Part shown: piece after piece, positions 1-5,539 of the stretch
Layout of the letters: every line of letters starts with the position of its first letter
Numbering within the stretch: the first letter of the stretch is position 1
Assembly (NCBI GenBank): GCA_964477685.1
Contig: CAYZHK010000065.1
Span: 1 to 8,233 of the forward strand
Direction: 5' to 3'
Source: JACTUC01 sp964477685
Lineage (GTDB): Archaea > Thermoproteota > Methanomethylicia > Methanomethylicales > Methanomethylicaceae
DNA length: 8,233 nt
The notes under the pieces: generated by a model
Told to the model about the DNA's origin: nothing
The model's input: only the letters and a program-made list of their open reading frames with translations
The model's database searches: none
Position numbers and translations under genes: made by a program

Positions 1-24
1 CGAATAGCCAAGGAAGTGTTTATG

Positions 25-40
25 GAAAATGTATTTAACC
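25..40 (+). promoter_or_regulatory. Candidate archaeal promoter for the methionine cassette
   Basis: An A-rich BRE-like stretch (GGAAAAT) runs into a TATA-like GTATTTAACC. About 25 bases downstream of this box lies near position 60, which would leave a leader of roughly 40 bases before the ATG at 104. The same box read on the other strand (GGTTAAATAC) fits the archaeal TATA consensus about as well, so it could serve a divergent gene off the left edge. A short open frame from base 1 to a TAA at 52-54 might be the tail of an upstream gene, but it is too short to judge. Nothing else is recognisable in bases 1-103. Confidence 0.3.
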
Positions 41-103
41 TTTCGTACGCATAATAGCAGAAACACCATACCGGAGAGGGATGGCCACAGGGGCTTCACC
101 ACC

Positions 104-748
104 ATGGTCGACGAATGCCTGAGGGAAGTGAAGAGGGCGATAATCGAACAGGATCTGGCGAAGGCAGTGGATGGCACGAAGAGGTGCCTCGACAGTGGCG
201 CTGAGGCAAAGGCCGTGGTAGACGCTGTGGCGGAAGCCCTGAAGGAGGTCGGGGATCTCTTCGAGTGCGGCGAGATGTTTCTGCCGGAGGTTATGCGGTC
301 CGCAAACGCGGCAAAGGGCGCTCTGGGCCTGGCCCTGCCCGCCCTCTCCGATGAGGGAGGGAAAGGGGAGGGGGGGAAGGGGGTTGTGGCCATAGGGTCT
401 CTCGGACCCCATGATATCGGCAAGACCATCGTCTCCTCCATGCTCATAGGCAATGGGTTCAGGATAATCGATCTTGGCACACTGTTGACCCCCGAAAGGG
501 TTGAGAAGGCCCTGAAGGAGGGGGGCCCCGACATACTCGCCCTTTCGGTGCTGCTCACTTCCGACATCGAGAAGACTAAAAGGGTCATAGCCAAGGCAAG
601 GGAGACCGGGCCAGGGATCAGGGTGATGGTGGGGGGCGCGGCCATGACTCAAAAGCTAGCCACTGCCATGGGGTCCGATGGCTATGGGAAGGACGGTGCC
701 GAGGCTGTGAAGCTGGCCAACAGGCTAATGGGGAGGAAAAAGGCTTGA
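104..748 (+). CDS. Cobalamin-binding corrinoid protein (MtbC/MtaC-like)
   Basis: This 214-residue soluble protein should carry a corrinoid cofactor and shuttle methyl groups between methyltransferases. Residues about 1-80 form the four-helix cap domain, with the family-typical FECGEMFLPEVM segment near 53-64. Residues about 93-210 form the Rossmann-like B12 domain: axial-ligand histidine H103 in GPHDIGK, SVL at 148-150, and VGG at 176-178 followed by a DGYG turn near 192-195. The usual Asp two residues before the ligand His (DxHxxG) is Gly101, a clear departure from the family. A Gly/Lys-rich linker (two EGGKG repeats, residues 84-93) joins the domains. I chose the ATG at 104 because homology begins there. 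An in-frame ATG at 29 would add 25 residues that look unlike the family, and neither start has a strong Shine-Dalgarno. The stop overlaps the next gene's start (TTGA). The adjacent MtrH and methionine synthase genes suggest it is their shared methyl carrier. Confidence 0.9.
   Translation: MVDECLREVKRAIIEQDLAKAVDGTKRCLDSGAEAKAVVDAVAEALKEVGDLFECGEMFLPEVMRSANAAKGALGLALPALSDEGGKGEGGKGVVAIGSLGPHDIGKTIVSSMLIGNGFRIIDLGTLLTPERVEKALKEGGPDILALSVLLTSDIEKTKRVIAKARETGPGIRVMVGGAAMTQKLATAMGSDGYGKDGAEAVKLANRLMGRKKA
353..382 (+). repeat. 15-bp tandem duplication, G-rich, in the interdomain linker
   Basis: Two in-frame 15-base units (353-367 and 368-382) match at 13 of 15 positions. Both mismatches are third-position A/G changes, so each unit encodes the same pentapeptide, EGGKG. 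The coding strand here carries five runs of three or more G within about 30 bases, a classic G-quadruplex-capable arrangement. The repeat lies in the flexible linker between the cap and cobalamin domains of the corrinoid protein. Confidence 0.85.
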
Positions 749-1635
749 GGACAACTGTCATCGGCAGCCACCCGGTGGTGGGCAAGGCGGAGGAGGCCCT
801 CAGGGCGGCAGTAGAGGATCAGGTTGAGGCCGGGATCGAAATCATCAGCGACGGTCAGACCAGGAAGGACATGGTTGCATACTTCGCTGACCACATTCCG
901 GGGTTCAGCATGGAAGATGGAAGGTCGTGCATAGTGGGGAGGATAAGGCCCCCTGAGGCGACCCCTGTCCTTGAGGACCTCCTGCTGGCCAAGAGGCTGG
1001 CCAAGGAGAGGTCGGAGGTGAAGGTCGTGATCACCGGACCTGTGACAATGATGTTTTTCTCAGAGCTGGCCCCCAGTGCGCCCTACCGGGGATTCAGGGA
1101 CGAAGCGCTCTACCGGGACGTGTCGGAGGCACTGGCGGTGGAGACGGAATTGATCCAGAAGCAGGGTTTCAGCACCTTCCAATTTGATGAGCCGAGCTTC
1201 TCCATAGGGGCCCCCATGACCCTGGCCAAGGAGGCGCTTGAGGCTACGGTCTCTGACCTGAAGGGTACGAAGGCCCTGCACGTCTGCGGTAACCTGAAGA
1301 GGTCATTCAAGGACATAGTCGGGATCGAAGGGCTCAACATTCTCAGCTTCGCCTTCAAGGACAGCGTCAGCAACTTCGACACTGTGGACAAGAAGCTCCT
1401 GAAAGACAATTCAAAGAAGCTTGGGGTCGGATGCGTAAGCTCCACCGAGGGGGAGGTTGAGGACGTTGGAGAGATACTTGCCACACTCAGGAAGGCGATT
1501 GGGACGTATGGGGCCGAGAACTTGGAATGGGTGCATCCCGACTGCGGCATGAGGTCTCTGGAGAGGGAGTCGGCGAGGATGAAGCTCGTCCATATGGTTG
1601 AGGCGGTGAAGAGGCTGAGGGAGGAGATGGAGTAG
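745..1635 (+). CDS. metE: Core MetE/MesA-type methionine synthase (methylcorrinoid:homocysteine methyltransferase)
   Basis: This 296-residue protein corresponds to the catalytic C-terminal barrel of cobalamin-independent methionine synthase and lacks the folate-binding N-terminal half of full-length MetE. It should transfer a methyl group from a methyl-corrinoid protein to homocysteine. Visible motifs in order are TTVIGSHP (3-10), SDGQTRKDMV (35-44), ITGPVTM (96-102), FDEP (147-150), LHVCGN (178-183) and HPDCGMR (264-270). The zinc ligands expected from E. coli MetE are present as His179, Cys181 and Cys267. The fourth ligand, a Glu 22 residues after the HxC cysteine, falls on Ala203. The DGQ motif and the C-terminal layout resemble, from memory, the methanogen enzymes (MesA group) more than bacterial MetE. 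The start is TTG at 745, with a GGAGG at 732-736 eight bases upstream, overlapping the corrinoid gene's stop. A UroD-type CoM methyltransferase (MtbA/MtaA) shares the HxC motif but not the N-terminal signatures. Confidence 0.85.
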   Translation: MRTTVIGSHPVVGKAEEALRAAVEDQVEAGIEIISDGQTRKDMVAYFADHIPGFSMEDGRSCIVGRIRPPEATPVLEDLLLAKRLAKERSEVKVVITGPVTMMFFSELAPSAPYRGFRDEALYRDVSEALAVETELIQKQGFSTFQFDEPSFSIGAPMTLAKEALEATVSDLKGTKALHVCGNLKRSFKDIVGIEGLNILSFAFKDSVSNFDTVDKKLLKDNSKKLGVGCVSSTEGEVEDVGEILATLRKAIGTYGAENLEWVHPDCGMRSLERESARMKLVHMVEAVKRLREEME

Positions 1636-2531
1636 TGGCTGTTGTGGAGCACGCATTCACTCTTGGCAAGGTGAGATTCGGCGCAGGTAAGCCGGTGCTG
1701 ATAGGCAGCCTCTTCTACAATTCAGACCGGAAGGTGAAGGACCATTGCAGAGGGGAAATTGACGGCAAGGCCCTTTCGAAGGAGCTGAAGAAGGTTGCCG
1801 AGCTGAAGGAGCTCGTCAGTCTGGAGCATGCCATCGACGTCATCGCCGAGACGCCATGCGCCATAGAGAAGTACCTCGAGGTCCTTGCGGACGCCACCGA
1901 GGACCCGCTCTTCATTGGGGGCCTGAACGAGGAGACGCGGGTTGCAGGGTGCAGGAAGGCGAAGGAGTTGGGGATAGCCAAGAGGTGCGGAATCAATTCG
2001 GTCTCACCTGCGACAACCCCCCAGGAGCTGGACAGCGTAACCGAGTCAGGAATCGAGTCGGCCATCGTGCAGACACTTGACCCTTCAGCCGTGCTCCCGA
2101 GGGAGAAGGTGGATCTGCTGAAGGGGGGGCTCCTGGAAAGGTGCAGGGGGGCGGGGTTGGCGAAGGTGGCGGTTGATGTCGGTATAGTGGACTTCACAAG
2201 CGCTTGGCTGGCAGCAGAAGCGATACGGTTGATCAGCAGAGAGCTGGCCCTCCCTACCGGCTGCGCGCCTTCCAATGCGGCATATCAGCCGCTGGCCACG
2301 AAGAGAATAAGCAGGAAGGTGGCAAGATCCATCAATGTGGCAATGAACACGATGATGCAGATGGCAGGTGCAGGGTTCATAATATATGGACCGCTCAAGG
2401 CCTCCAACTATGTTTTCGAGGCGGCTGCTGTGGTGAGCGGCATAATGGATTACGGAACCAGGGCCACGGGGTTGAGGGCACCCGACAGGGACAGCCCCCT
2501 CTACAGATACCTGCCGAAGCTCAATCAGTAG
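1635..2531 (+). CDS. mtrH: MtrH-family methyl-tetrahydropterin:corrinoid methyltransferase
   Basis: This 298-residue protein belongs to the MtrH family of TIM-barrel pterin methyltransferases. In the methanogen Mtr complex MtrH moves the methyl group from methyl-tetrahydromethanopterin to the corrinoid of MtrA. Supporting segments are VLIGSLFYNS (21-30), the GINSVSP region (119-125), VDVGIVD (180-186), ALPTGCAPSNA (205-215) and GAGFIIYGP (245-253), all in the family order. The length is close to the usual size of about 310. The start is a GTG at 1635 that shares a base with the previous stop (TAGTG), preceded by GAGGAG at 1621-1626. No other Mtr subunit (A-G) is present in the window, so this looks like a soluble MtrH working with the corrinoid protein encoded two genes upstream. 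Whether the pterin is tetrahydromethanopterin or tetrahydrofolate cannot be told from the sequence. Confidence 0.9.
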   Translation: MAVVEHAFTLGKVRFGAGKPVLIGSLFYNSDRKVKDHCRGEIDGKALSKELKKVAELKELVSLEHAIDVIAETPCAIEKYLEVLADATEDPLFIGGLNEETRVAGCRKAKELGIAKRCGINSVSPATTPQELDSVTESGIESAIVQTLDPSAVLPREKVDLLKGGLLERCRGAGLAKVAVDVGIVDFTSAWLAAEAIRLISRELALPTGCAPSNAAYQPLATKRISRKVARSINVAMNTMMQMAGAGFIIYGPLKASNYVFEAAAVVSGIMDYGTRATGLRAPDRDSPLYRYLPKLNQ

Positions 2532-2532
2532 C

Positions 2533-2546
2533 AAAAAGTAAATAGA
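2533..2546 (+). promoter_or_regulatory. Candidate promoter ahead of the RAM-domain gene pair
   Basis: The 48-base gap after mtrH contains an A/T-rich AAAAAGTAAATAGA that resembles a BRE plus TATA box in this G+C-rich region. A start site about 25 bases downstream would fall near 2565, just before the GAGGT ribosome binding site at 2569-2573. The pair could instead be transcribed by read-through from the methionine cassette. Confidence 0.3.
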
Positions 2547-2579
2547 GTGATCTATGATAAGGGTTTTTGAGGTATTTCT

Positions 2580-2810
2580 GTGCCGCTGGCATGCATAATG
2601 ATCCATTGTAAACCCGGTACAGCACCCGAGGTGCTGAAGGGGGTAAAGGGCATCAAGGGGATGCGGAGGGCGTTCGAGACGCTGGGAGGGTTCGACATCG
2701 CTGCCCTCTACGAGTTCCAGACGCTTGAGAAGCTGGGGATAATTGTATATGAAGTGGCAAGGATCGTCGGTGTCACATCCACCGAGACCCTGATTGAGAC
2801 CCTAATGTGA
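2580..2810 (+). CDS. Stand-alone Lrp/AsnC ligand-binding (RAM) domain protein
   Basis: This 76-residue protein consists only of the regulation-of-amino-acid-metabolism (RAM) domain found at the C-terminus of Lrp/AsnC regulators. The beta-alpha-beta-beta-alpha-beta pattern is clear: a first strand LACIMIHCKPG, a helix APEVLKGVKGI, a central LGGFDIAALYEF hairpin, a second helix, and a final TSTETLIETL strand. There is no helix-turn-helix, so it probably does not bind DNA alone. Such proteins usually oligomerise and bind amino acids or other small ligands at subunit interfaces. The start is GTG at 2580 with GAGGT at 2569-2573, six bases upstream. It is followed 18 bases later by a second gene of the same type. 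Its position after a methionine synthase cassette makes methionine or another amino acid a plausible ligand, but that is inference. Confidence 0.85.
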   Translation: MPLACIMIHCKPGTAPEVLKGVKGIKGMRRAFETLGGFDIAALYEFQTLEKLGIIVYEVARIVGVTSTETLIETLM

Positions 2811-2828
2811 TGATTGAGGCGAAAAACC

Positions 2829-3053
2829 ATGGTTCAGATTCTGATCCTTATCAATGCAGAAAAGGTTTCGGTTTTGGAAGTGGTCAGGAAGCTGGGGAAA
2901 ATGCCCAACGTGTGCGAGGTATTCCCAACCTTCGGGAGGTTCGATGTTGTGGCATTCGGCAATGTCGAAAAGAGGGATGAGATCGGGGGATTTGTAAAGA
3001 CCGTTGCGGGCCTGGAAGGGGTAATCCGAACCGAGACCCTCGTGGAGCTTTAA
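2829..3053 (+). CDS. Second stand-alone Lrp/AsnC ligand-binding (RAM) domain protein
   Basis: This 74-residue RAM-domain protein is a paralogue of the one just upstream, with the same strand-helix-strand-strand-helix-strand order. It has VQILILINAEK as first strand, the FGRFDVVAFGNV hairpin matching the Lrp G-x-[FY]-D motif, and a closing IRTETLVEL strand. The sequences differ enough that this is an old duplication rather than a recent one. I chose the ATG at 2829 because GAGG at 2817-2820 lies eight bases upstream and homology begins there. A TTG at 2814 would add five residues with no ribosome binding site. It probably forms homo- or hetero-oligomers with its neighbour. Its TAA stop at 3051-3053 shares three bases with the stop of the convergent nfo gene. 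Confidence 0.82.
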   Translation: MVQILILINAEKVSVLEVVRKLGKMPNVCEVFPTFGRFDVVAFGNVEKRDEIGGFVKTVAGLEGVIRTETLVEL

Positions 3054-3913
3054 CCTTCTCGGCCGTGCCGAGATCCGCTGCCAGCCAGCTCCAGAACTTT
3101 CAAGAGATTGCCCCTGTCATCCCTCCTGGCGTCTACGGGAGTCTCCAGGATCATTGGGACATCGTAGATCCTCCTGTCGCTGAGGAGCGCCCGGAAGCCG
3201 CCTTCGCCGATCGTGCCCAGGCCGATATGCTCGTGGCGGTCAAGGTGGCTCCCCCTACCTCCCTTCGAGTCATTTAGGTGGATTGCCTTCAGCCGCCCTA
3301 TGCCGATTGCCTCGTCAAACTGGTCGAGAACCCCTGGGGCGTTTTCCCTGAGGTCGTACCCTCCACCCATGGCATGGCAAGTATCCAAGCAGAAGCCTAT
3401 CCTGTCCCTGAGACCAATCAGGTCCATGATCCGGGCCAGCTCGGCAAAGGTAGTGCCGATGCTGTTCTTGGTCCCTGCCGTGTTCTCCAGAAGGACCACG
3501 CAGCGGGCATTGGTCTCCTCGAGGGCGGAGGATATGGCGTTGACCAAGTGCCTCTGGCCCTCCTCTGGGCCTGCCCCGAGGTGGCTACCCAAGTGGGTGA
3601 CAAGAAAGGGTATGCCAAGAGCATCGCACCGCCGCAGCTCAGCCTTCAGGGTATAAACGGATTTATCGTAGACCTCAGCGTTGGCTGAGGAGAGGTTCGG
3701 CAGGTAGGGCATGTGGTCCAGAACCGGCGCAATGCCGCTGCCGGAAAGCTTCTTTTGGAAGCTCGAGGAGACAACAGGGTCGAGGGGTGAGAAGGCCCAG
3801 CCGCGGGGGTTTCTGGTGAAGATCTGGAACGTGTTGCAGCCCAGTTCCCTAGCCCTGTCCACCGCCCTATCGAGGGATCCTGCAATGGAGATATGGAAGC
3901 CAACCCTCATCAT
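3050..3913 (-). CDS. nfo: Endonuclease IV (apurinic/apyrimidinic endonuclease)
   Basis: This 287-residue enzyme cleaves the DNA backbone 5' to abasic sites and repairs blocked 3' ends in base excision repair. All nine metal ligands of the trinuclear zinc site in E. coli Nfo have counterparts: His67 (DHMPYL), His107 (THLGSH), Glu143 (LLENTAG), Asp177 and His180 (LDTCHA), His212 (IHLNDSKG), Asp225 and His227 (LDRHEHIG), and Glu257 (ILETPV). The length matches the family, so it should be active. Two adjacent ATGs (3913 and 3910) are possible starts, and a GGTGG lies just upstream. It is the last gene of a three-gene minus-strand unit, 33 bases after the zinc-ribbon protein gene, and converges on the RAM pair with interlocked stop codons. 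Confidence 0.97.
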   Translation of the reverse strand: MMRVGFHISIAGSLDRAVDRARELGCNTFQIFTRNPRGWAFSPLDPVVSSSFQKKLSGSGIAPVLDHMPYLPNLSSANAEVYDKSVYTLKAELRRCDALGIPFLVTHLGSHLGAGPEEGQRHLVNAISSALEETNARCVVLLENTAGTKNSIGTTFAELARIMDLIGLRDRIGFCLDTCHAMGGGYDLRENAPGVLDQFDEAIGIGRLKAIHLNDSKGGRGSHLDRHEHIGLGTIGEGGFRALLSDRRIYDVPMILETPVDARRDDRGNLLKVLELAGSGSRHGREG

Positions 3914-3946
3914 TGCACCACCGCAGACTGACCCCCAAGGCGGCCC

Positions 3947-4711
3947 TTAGCCGCGCTTCACCTCAGGCTGGTCCTTGGCGTATGGGCAATTTTCTGGGCC
4001 GACCTTGCAGATCTCCATGCAAAAGGTCAGCGGATCTTCGGCCAGCTCCAGCCAGCGCCTCTCCACCTCAAAGGTGTTTCCGCACCAGGGGTGAGTATGG
4101 GAAACCTTCTCGTAGAGCTTGGCTATCTCACGTCCCTCTTCAGTCTTCTTGAAGCACATCCAGCACATCTCGCGCCCAGGCCGCATATAGCCCACCTTGC
4201 AGCGGGGGCACAGGACCATCCCGCTCCGGGCAGCCATATGGCACCGGTTGCAGAGGGCCATGTAGTTGTCCGTTGCCAGGCTCTCCTCCTCGGCGCTCCT
4301 CCTGGCATCCATCGCCATGCGCTTTATCTCCGGTCCATAGCTGCCCCAGAATCGCTCCCAGTCTCCGCGGGTCAGCCATCCTGTGTCCACAACCTCAGTC
4401 ATGGGCATGTCGAACTCTGCCCTGCACTTTTGGCACTTGTAGGGCGGCTGTTTTGCTATTCTCTGGCGTATTGACGTCGAGTAGCATTCGGGGCATGAGC
4501 GCCTAACCACCTTCTGGGTGGTGAACTCGCCCTCCCTGACCTTTGCCTCCAGATAGTCAAAGGAGATCTTCCTCAGGAGGAAGGAATAGGAGGGGGGCGG
4601 ATGCTGGTTGTGCACGACCAGTTTCTTGTCGGTACCGCACCACTGGCAGGTCTTGTCCTTCAGGAACTCCTCCCGTCGCTGCTTCCACTCCCTCGTCTCC
4701 CAAAGGCGAAT
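3947..4711 (-). CDS. Multi zinc-ribbon protein with HNH-like N-terminus, probable ATT start
   Basis: I do not recognise a named family. The protein (254 residues from the proposed start) has 16 cysteines, mostly in CxxC pairs: 22/25, 73/76 with 93/96, 154/157 with 168/171, 183/186, then Cys210 and C231/C235/C242. The N-terminal part has CQWCG (22-26), then a hydrophobic stretch and VHNQHP (33-38), the spacing of HNH-nuclease zinc knuckles. A middle segment (100-150) is charged and helical. The frame stays open upstream of the first ATG/GTG/TTG (GTG at 4615, residue 33), and the upstream part carries the first CxxC. Translation therefore very likely begins earlier, with ATT at 4711-4709 the best candidate, one base after the stop of the preceding gene and downstream of a GGGGG run. 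Starting at 4615 would delete a zinc knuckle and leaves no ribosome binding site. Cotranscription with nfo suggests nucleic-acid binding or repair, which is inference. Confidence 0.72.
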   Translation of the reverse strand: MRLWETREWKQRREEFLKDKTCQWCGTDKKLVVHNQHPPPSYSFLLRKISFDYLEAKVREGEFTTQKVVRRSCPECYSTSIRQRIAKQPPYKCQKCRAEFDMPMTEVVDTGWLTRGDWERFWGSYGPEIKRMAMDARRSAEEESLATDNYMALCNRCHMAARSGMVLCPRCKVGYMRPGREMCWMCFKKTEEGREIAKLYEKVSHTHPWCGNTFEVERRWLELAEDPLTFCMEICKVGPENCPYAKDQPEVKRG

Positions 4712-4712
4712 G

Positions 4713-5423
4713 TCAGGCGCCCCCAGCCGGTTTCGCGCTGCTGCTGGAATTGAGGATTTTCTTCACGGCCTGCCTTAGGAGCTCCATGTCGCCGGGAGCG
4801 GGAGCCTCCCAATGCCCTCCCGCCGGGGGATCCTCGCCGCCGATTCCCGCAGAGCCCATGCCATACATTACCCAGTCCAAGACGAAGCTGTAGAGGTCCC
4901 TCTCCCCGCCCAATGATTCCTTCAGGATCCTCTGCACAGCCTCCAGGACGCCTCTGGAGGCGTCCACCTGAGTCGAGAGGCTCTCGAAGGTGTTCTCCGA
5001 GACAAACAGGACCTCGCCTGAAGCTGCCGCGGCGCTCCGCAGGAGACTGGCGTCCCGGTCGGAGTAGCTCCTGTCGGTGGTCATGATGAACAGCGCCCTG
5101 TCGACAGCTCCATCGATGCAGAGCCTGCAGCGGGCAACCTTGGAGAGGGGGTACATATCCTTTAGGTCGCCCAGCGTGAGGCCAGGTATGAATGAGACAA
5201 CGAGCCTGTTCCTGAGCAGGTGCCAGATCTCGTCTGCCAAGACCCTGCTCCGGCTCTCCCCGCCCCAGAGGAGGAAGATATCGATGGACTTGGAATCCTC
5301 GATGAACTTAGCATGGTTGGGAGTGCAGTTGTCGGTTGTCCTGACCTGGTGGGACCTGGATAGAAGTGCTGTAAAGCTCTCCTGATGGCCTCCAGACCCG
5401 AGGATGAGCAAACGCGGCATCAT
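4713..5423 (-). CDS. Divergent ProC-like NAD(P)-binding protein
   Basis: This 236-residue protein resembles pyrroline-5-carboxylate reductase in outline. It has an N-terminal Rossmann strand and glycine loop (LLILGSGG, 5-12), a strand IDIFLLWG (47-54), and a segment RLVVSFIPGLTLGDL (73-87) that matches the ProC pattern VVSIxAGxxLxxL. After these comes a helical C-terminal part. It is shorter than typical ProC (about 270 residues). The MPN motif expected near residues 100-105 is replaced by RLCIDG, and the C-terminal dimerisation region is not clearly conserved. Proline synthesis is therefore doubtful, and it may act on another substrate or only bind a nucleotide. It starts with tandem ATGs at 5423 and 5420 behind a G-rich element. 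It heads the minus-strand unit and abuts the zinc-ribbon gene (stop TGA at 4715-4713). Confidence 0.55.
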   Translation of the reverse strand: MMPRLLILGSGGHQESFTALLSRSHQVRTTDNCTPNHAKFIEDSKSIDIFLLWGGESRSRVLADEIWHLLRNRLVVSFIPGLTLGDLKDMYPLSKVARCRLCIDGAVDRALFIMTTDRSYSDRDASLLRSAAAASGEVLFVSENTFESLSTQVDASRGVLEAVQRILKESLGGERDLYSFVLDWVMYGMGSAGIGGEDPPAGGHWEAPAPGDMELLRQAVKKILNSSSSAKPAGGA

Positions 5424-5452
5424 CCGACCCCCCAGTATATAGTTGTATGATT

Positions 5453-5472
5453 CTCATTTAACTGTTTTCAAA
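5453..5472 (-). promoter_or_regulatory. Promoter for the ProC-like / zinc-ribbon / nfo unit
   Basis: Read on the minus strand, GAAAACA followed by GTTAAATG makes a good BRE plus TATA pair. The box centre near 5458 predicts a start site near 5433, giving a leader of about ten bases that contains a G-rich ribosome binding site before the ATG at 5423. The element lies inside an imperfect inverted repeat, CATTT-10 bases-AAATG (5455-5474), which could be an operator. A second TATA-like string (TATATA, about 5435-5442) is too close to the ATG to serve this gene. Confidence 0.45.
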
Positions 5473-5521
5473 TGTCTGTTGATTGGATTCAGTGTACGGC
5501 TTATCAGTCCAGTGGAGTTCA

Positions 5522-5539
5522 CAAAAGTGCATATTAATG
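5522..5539 (+). promoter_or_regulatory. Candidate promoter for the TrmB/lipoate operon
   Basis: CAAAAG followed by CATATTAATG resembles a BRE and TATA box. About 25 bases downstream is position 5559, at the GAGGT ribosome binding site (5560-5564) of the ATG at 5573, giving a very short leader. The rest of the 149-base divergent intergenic region holds no gene. Confidence 0.35.

Noticed and set aside
29..103. Upstream ATG at 29 as the start of the corrinoid protein
   Set aside because: It adds 25 polar residues with no resemblance to the cap domain and would sit on the candidate promoter box; the ATG at 104 begins exactly at the homology.
35..652. Long minus-strand open frame opposite the corrinoid gene, and similar antisense frames at 1110-1652, 1715-2275, 2085-2606 and 7607-8158
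   Set aside because: They are antisense to well-supported genes, have no recognisable domains, and reflect high G+C coding bias.
745..1635. Reading the barrel enzyme as a UroD-type coenzyme M methyltransferase (MtbA/MtaA)
   Set aside because: The HxC zinc motif fits both, but the N-terminal TTVIGSHP, DGQTRKDMV and C-terminal HPDCGMR signatures are those of core MetE.
4713..5423. Pyrrolysine biosynthesis (PylD-like) reading of the ProC-like gene given nearby methyltransferase genes
   Set aside because: No pylB, pylC or pylS is present, no in-frame TAG is needed in the methyltransferases, and the protein resembles ProC only weakly.
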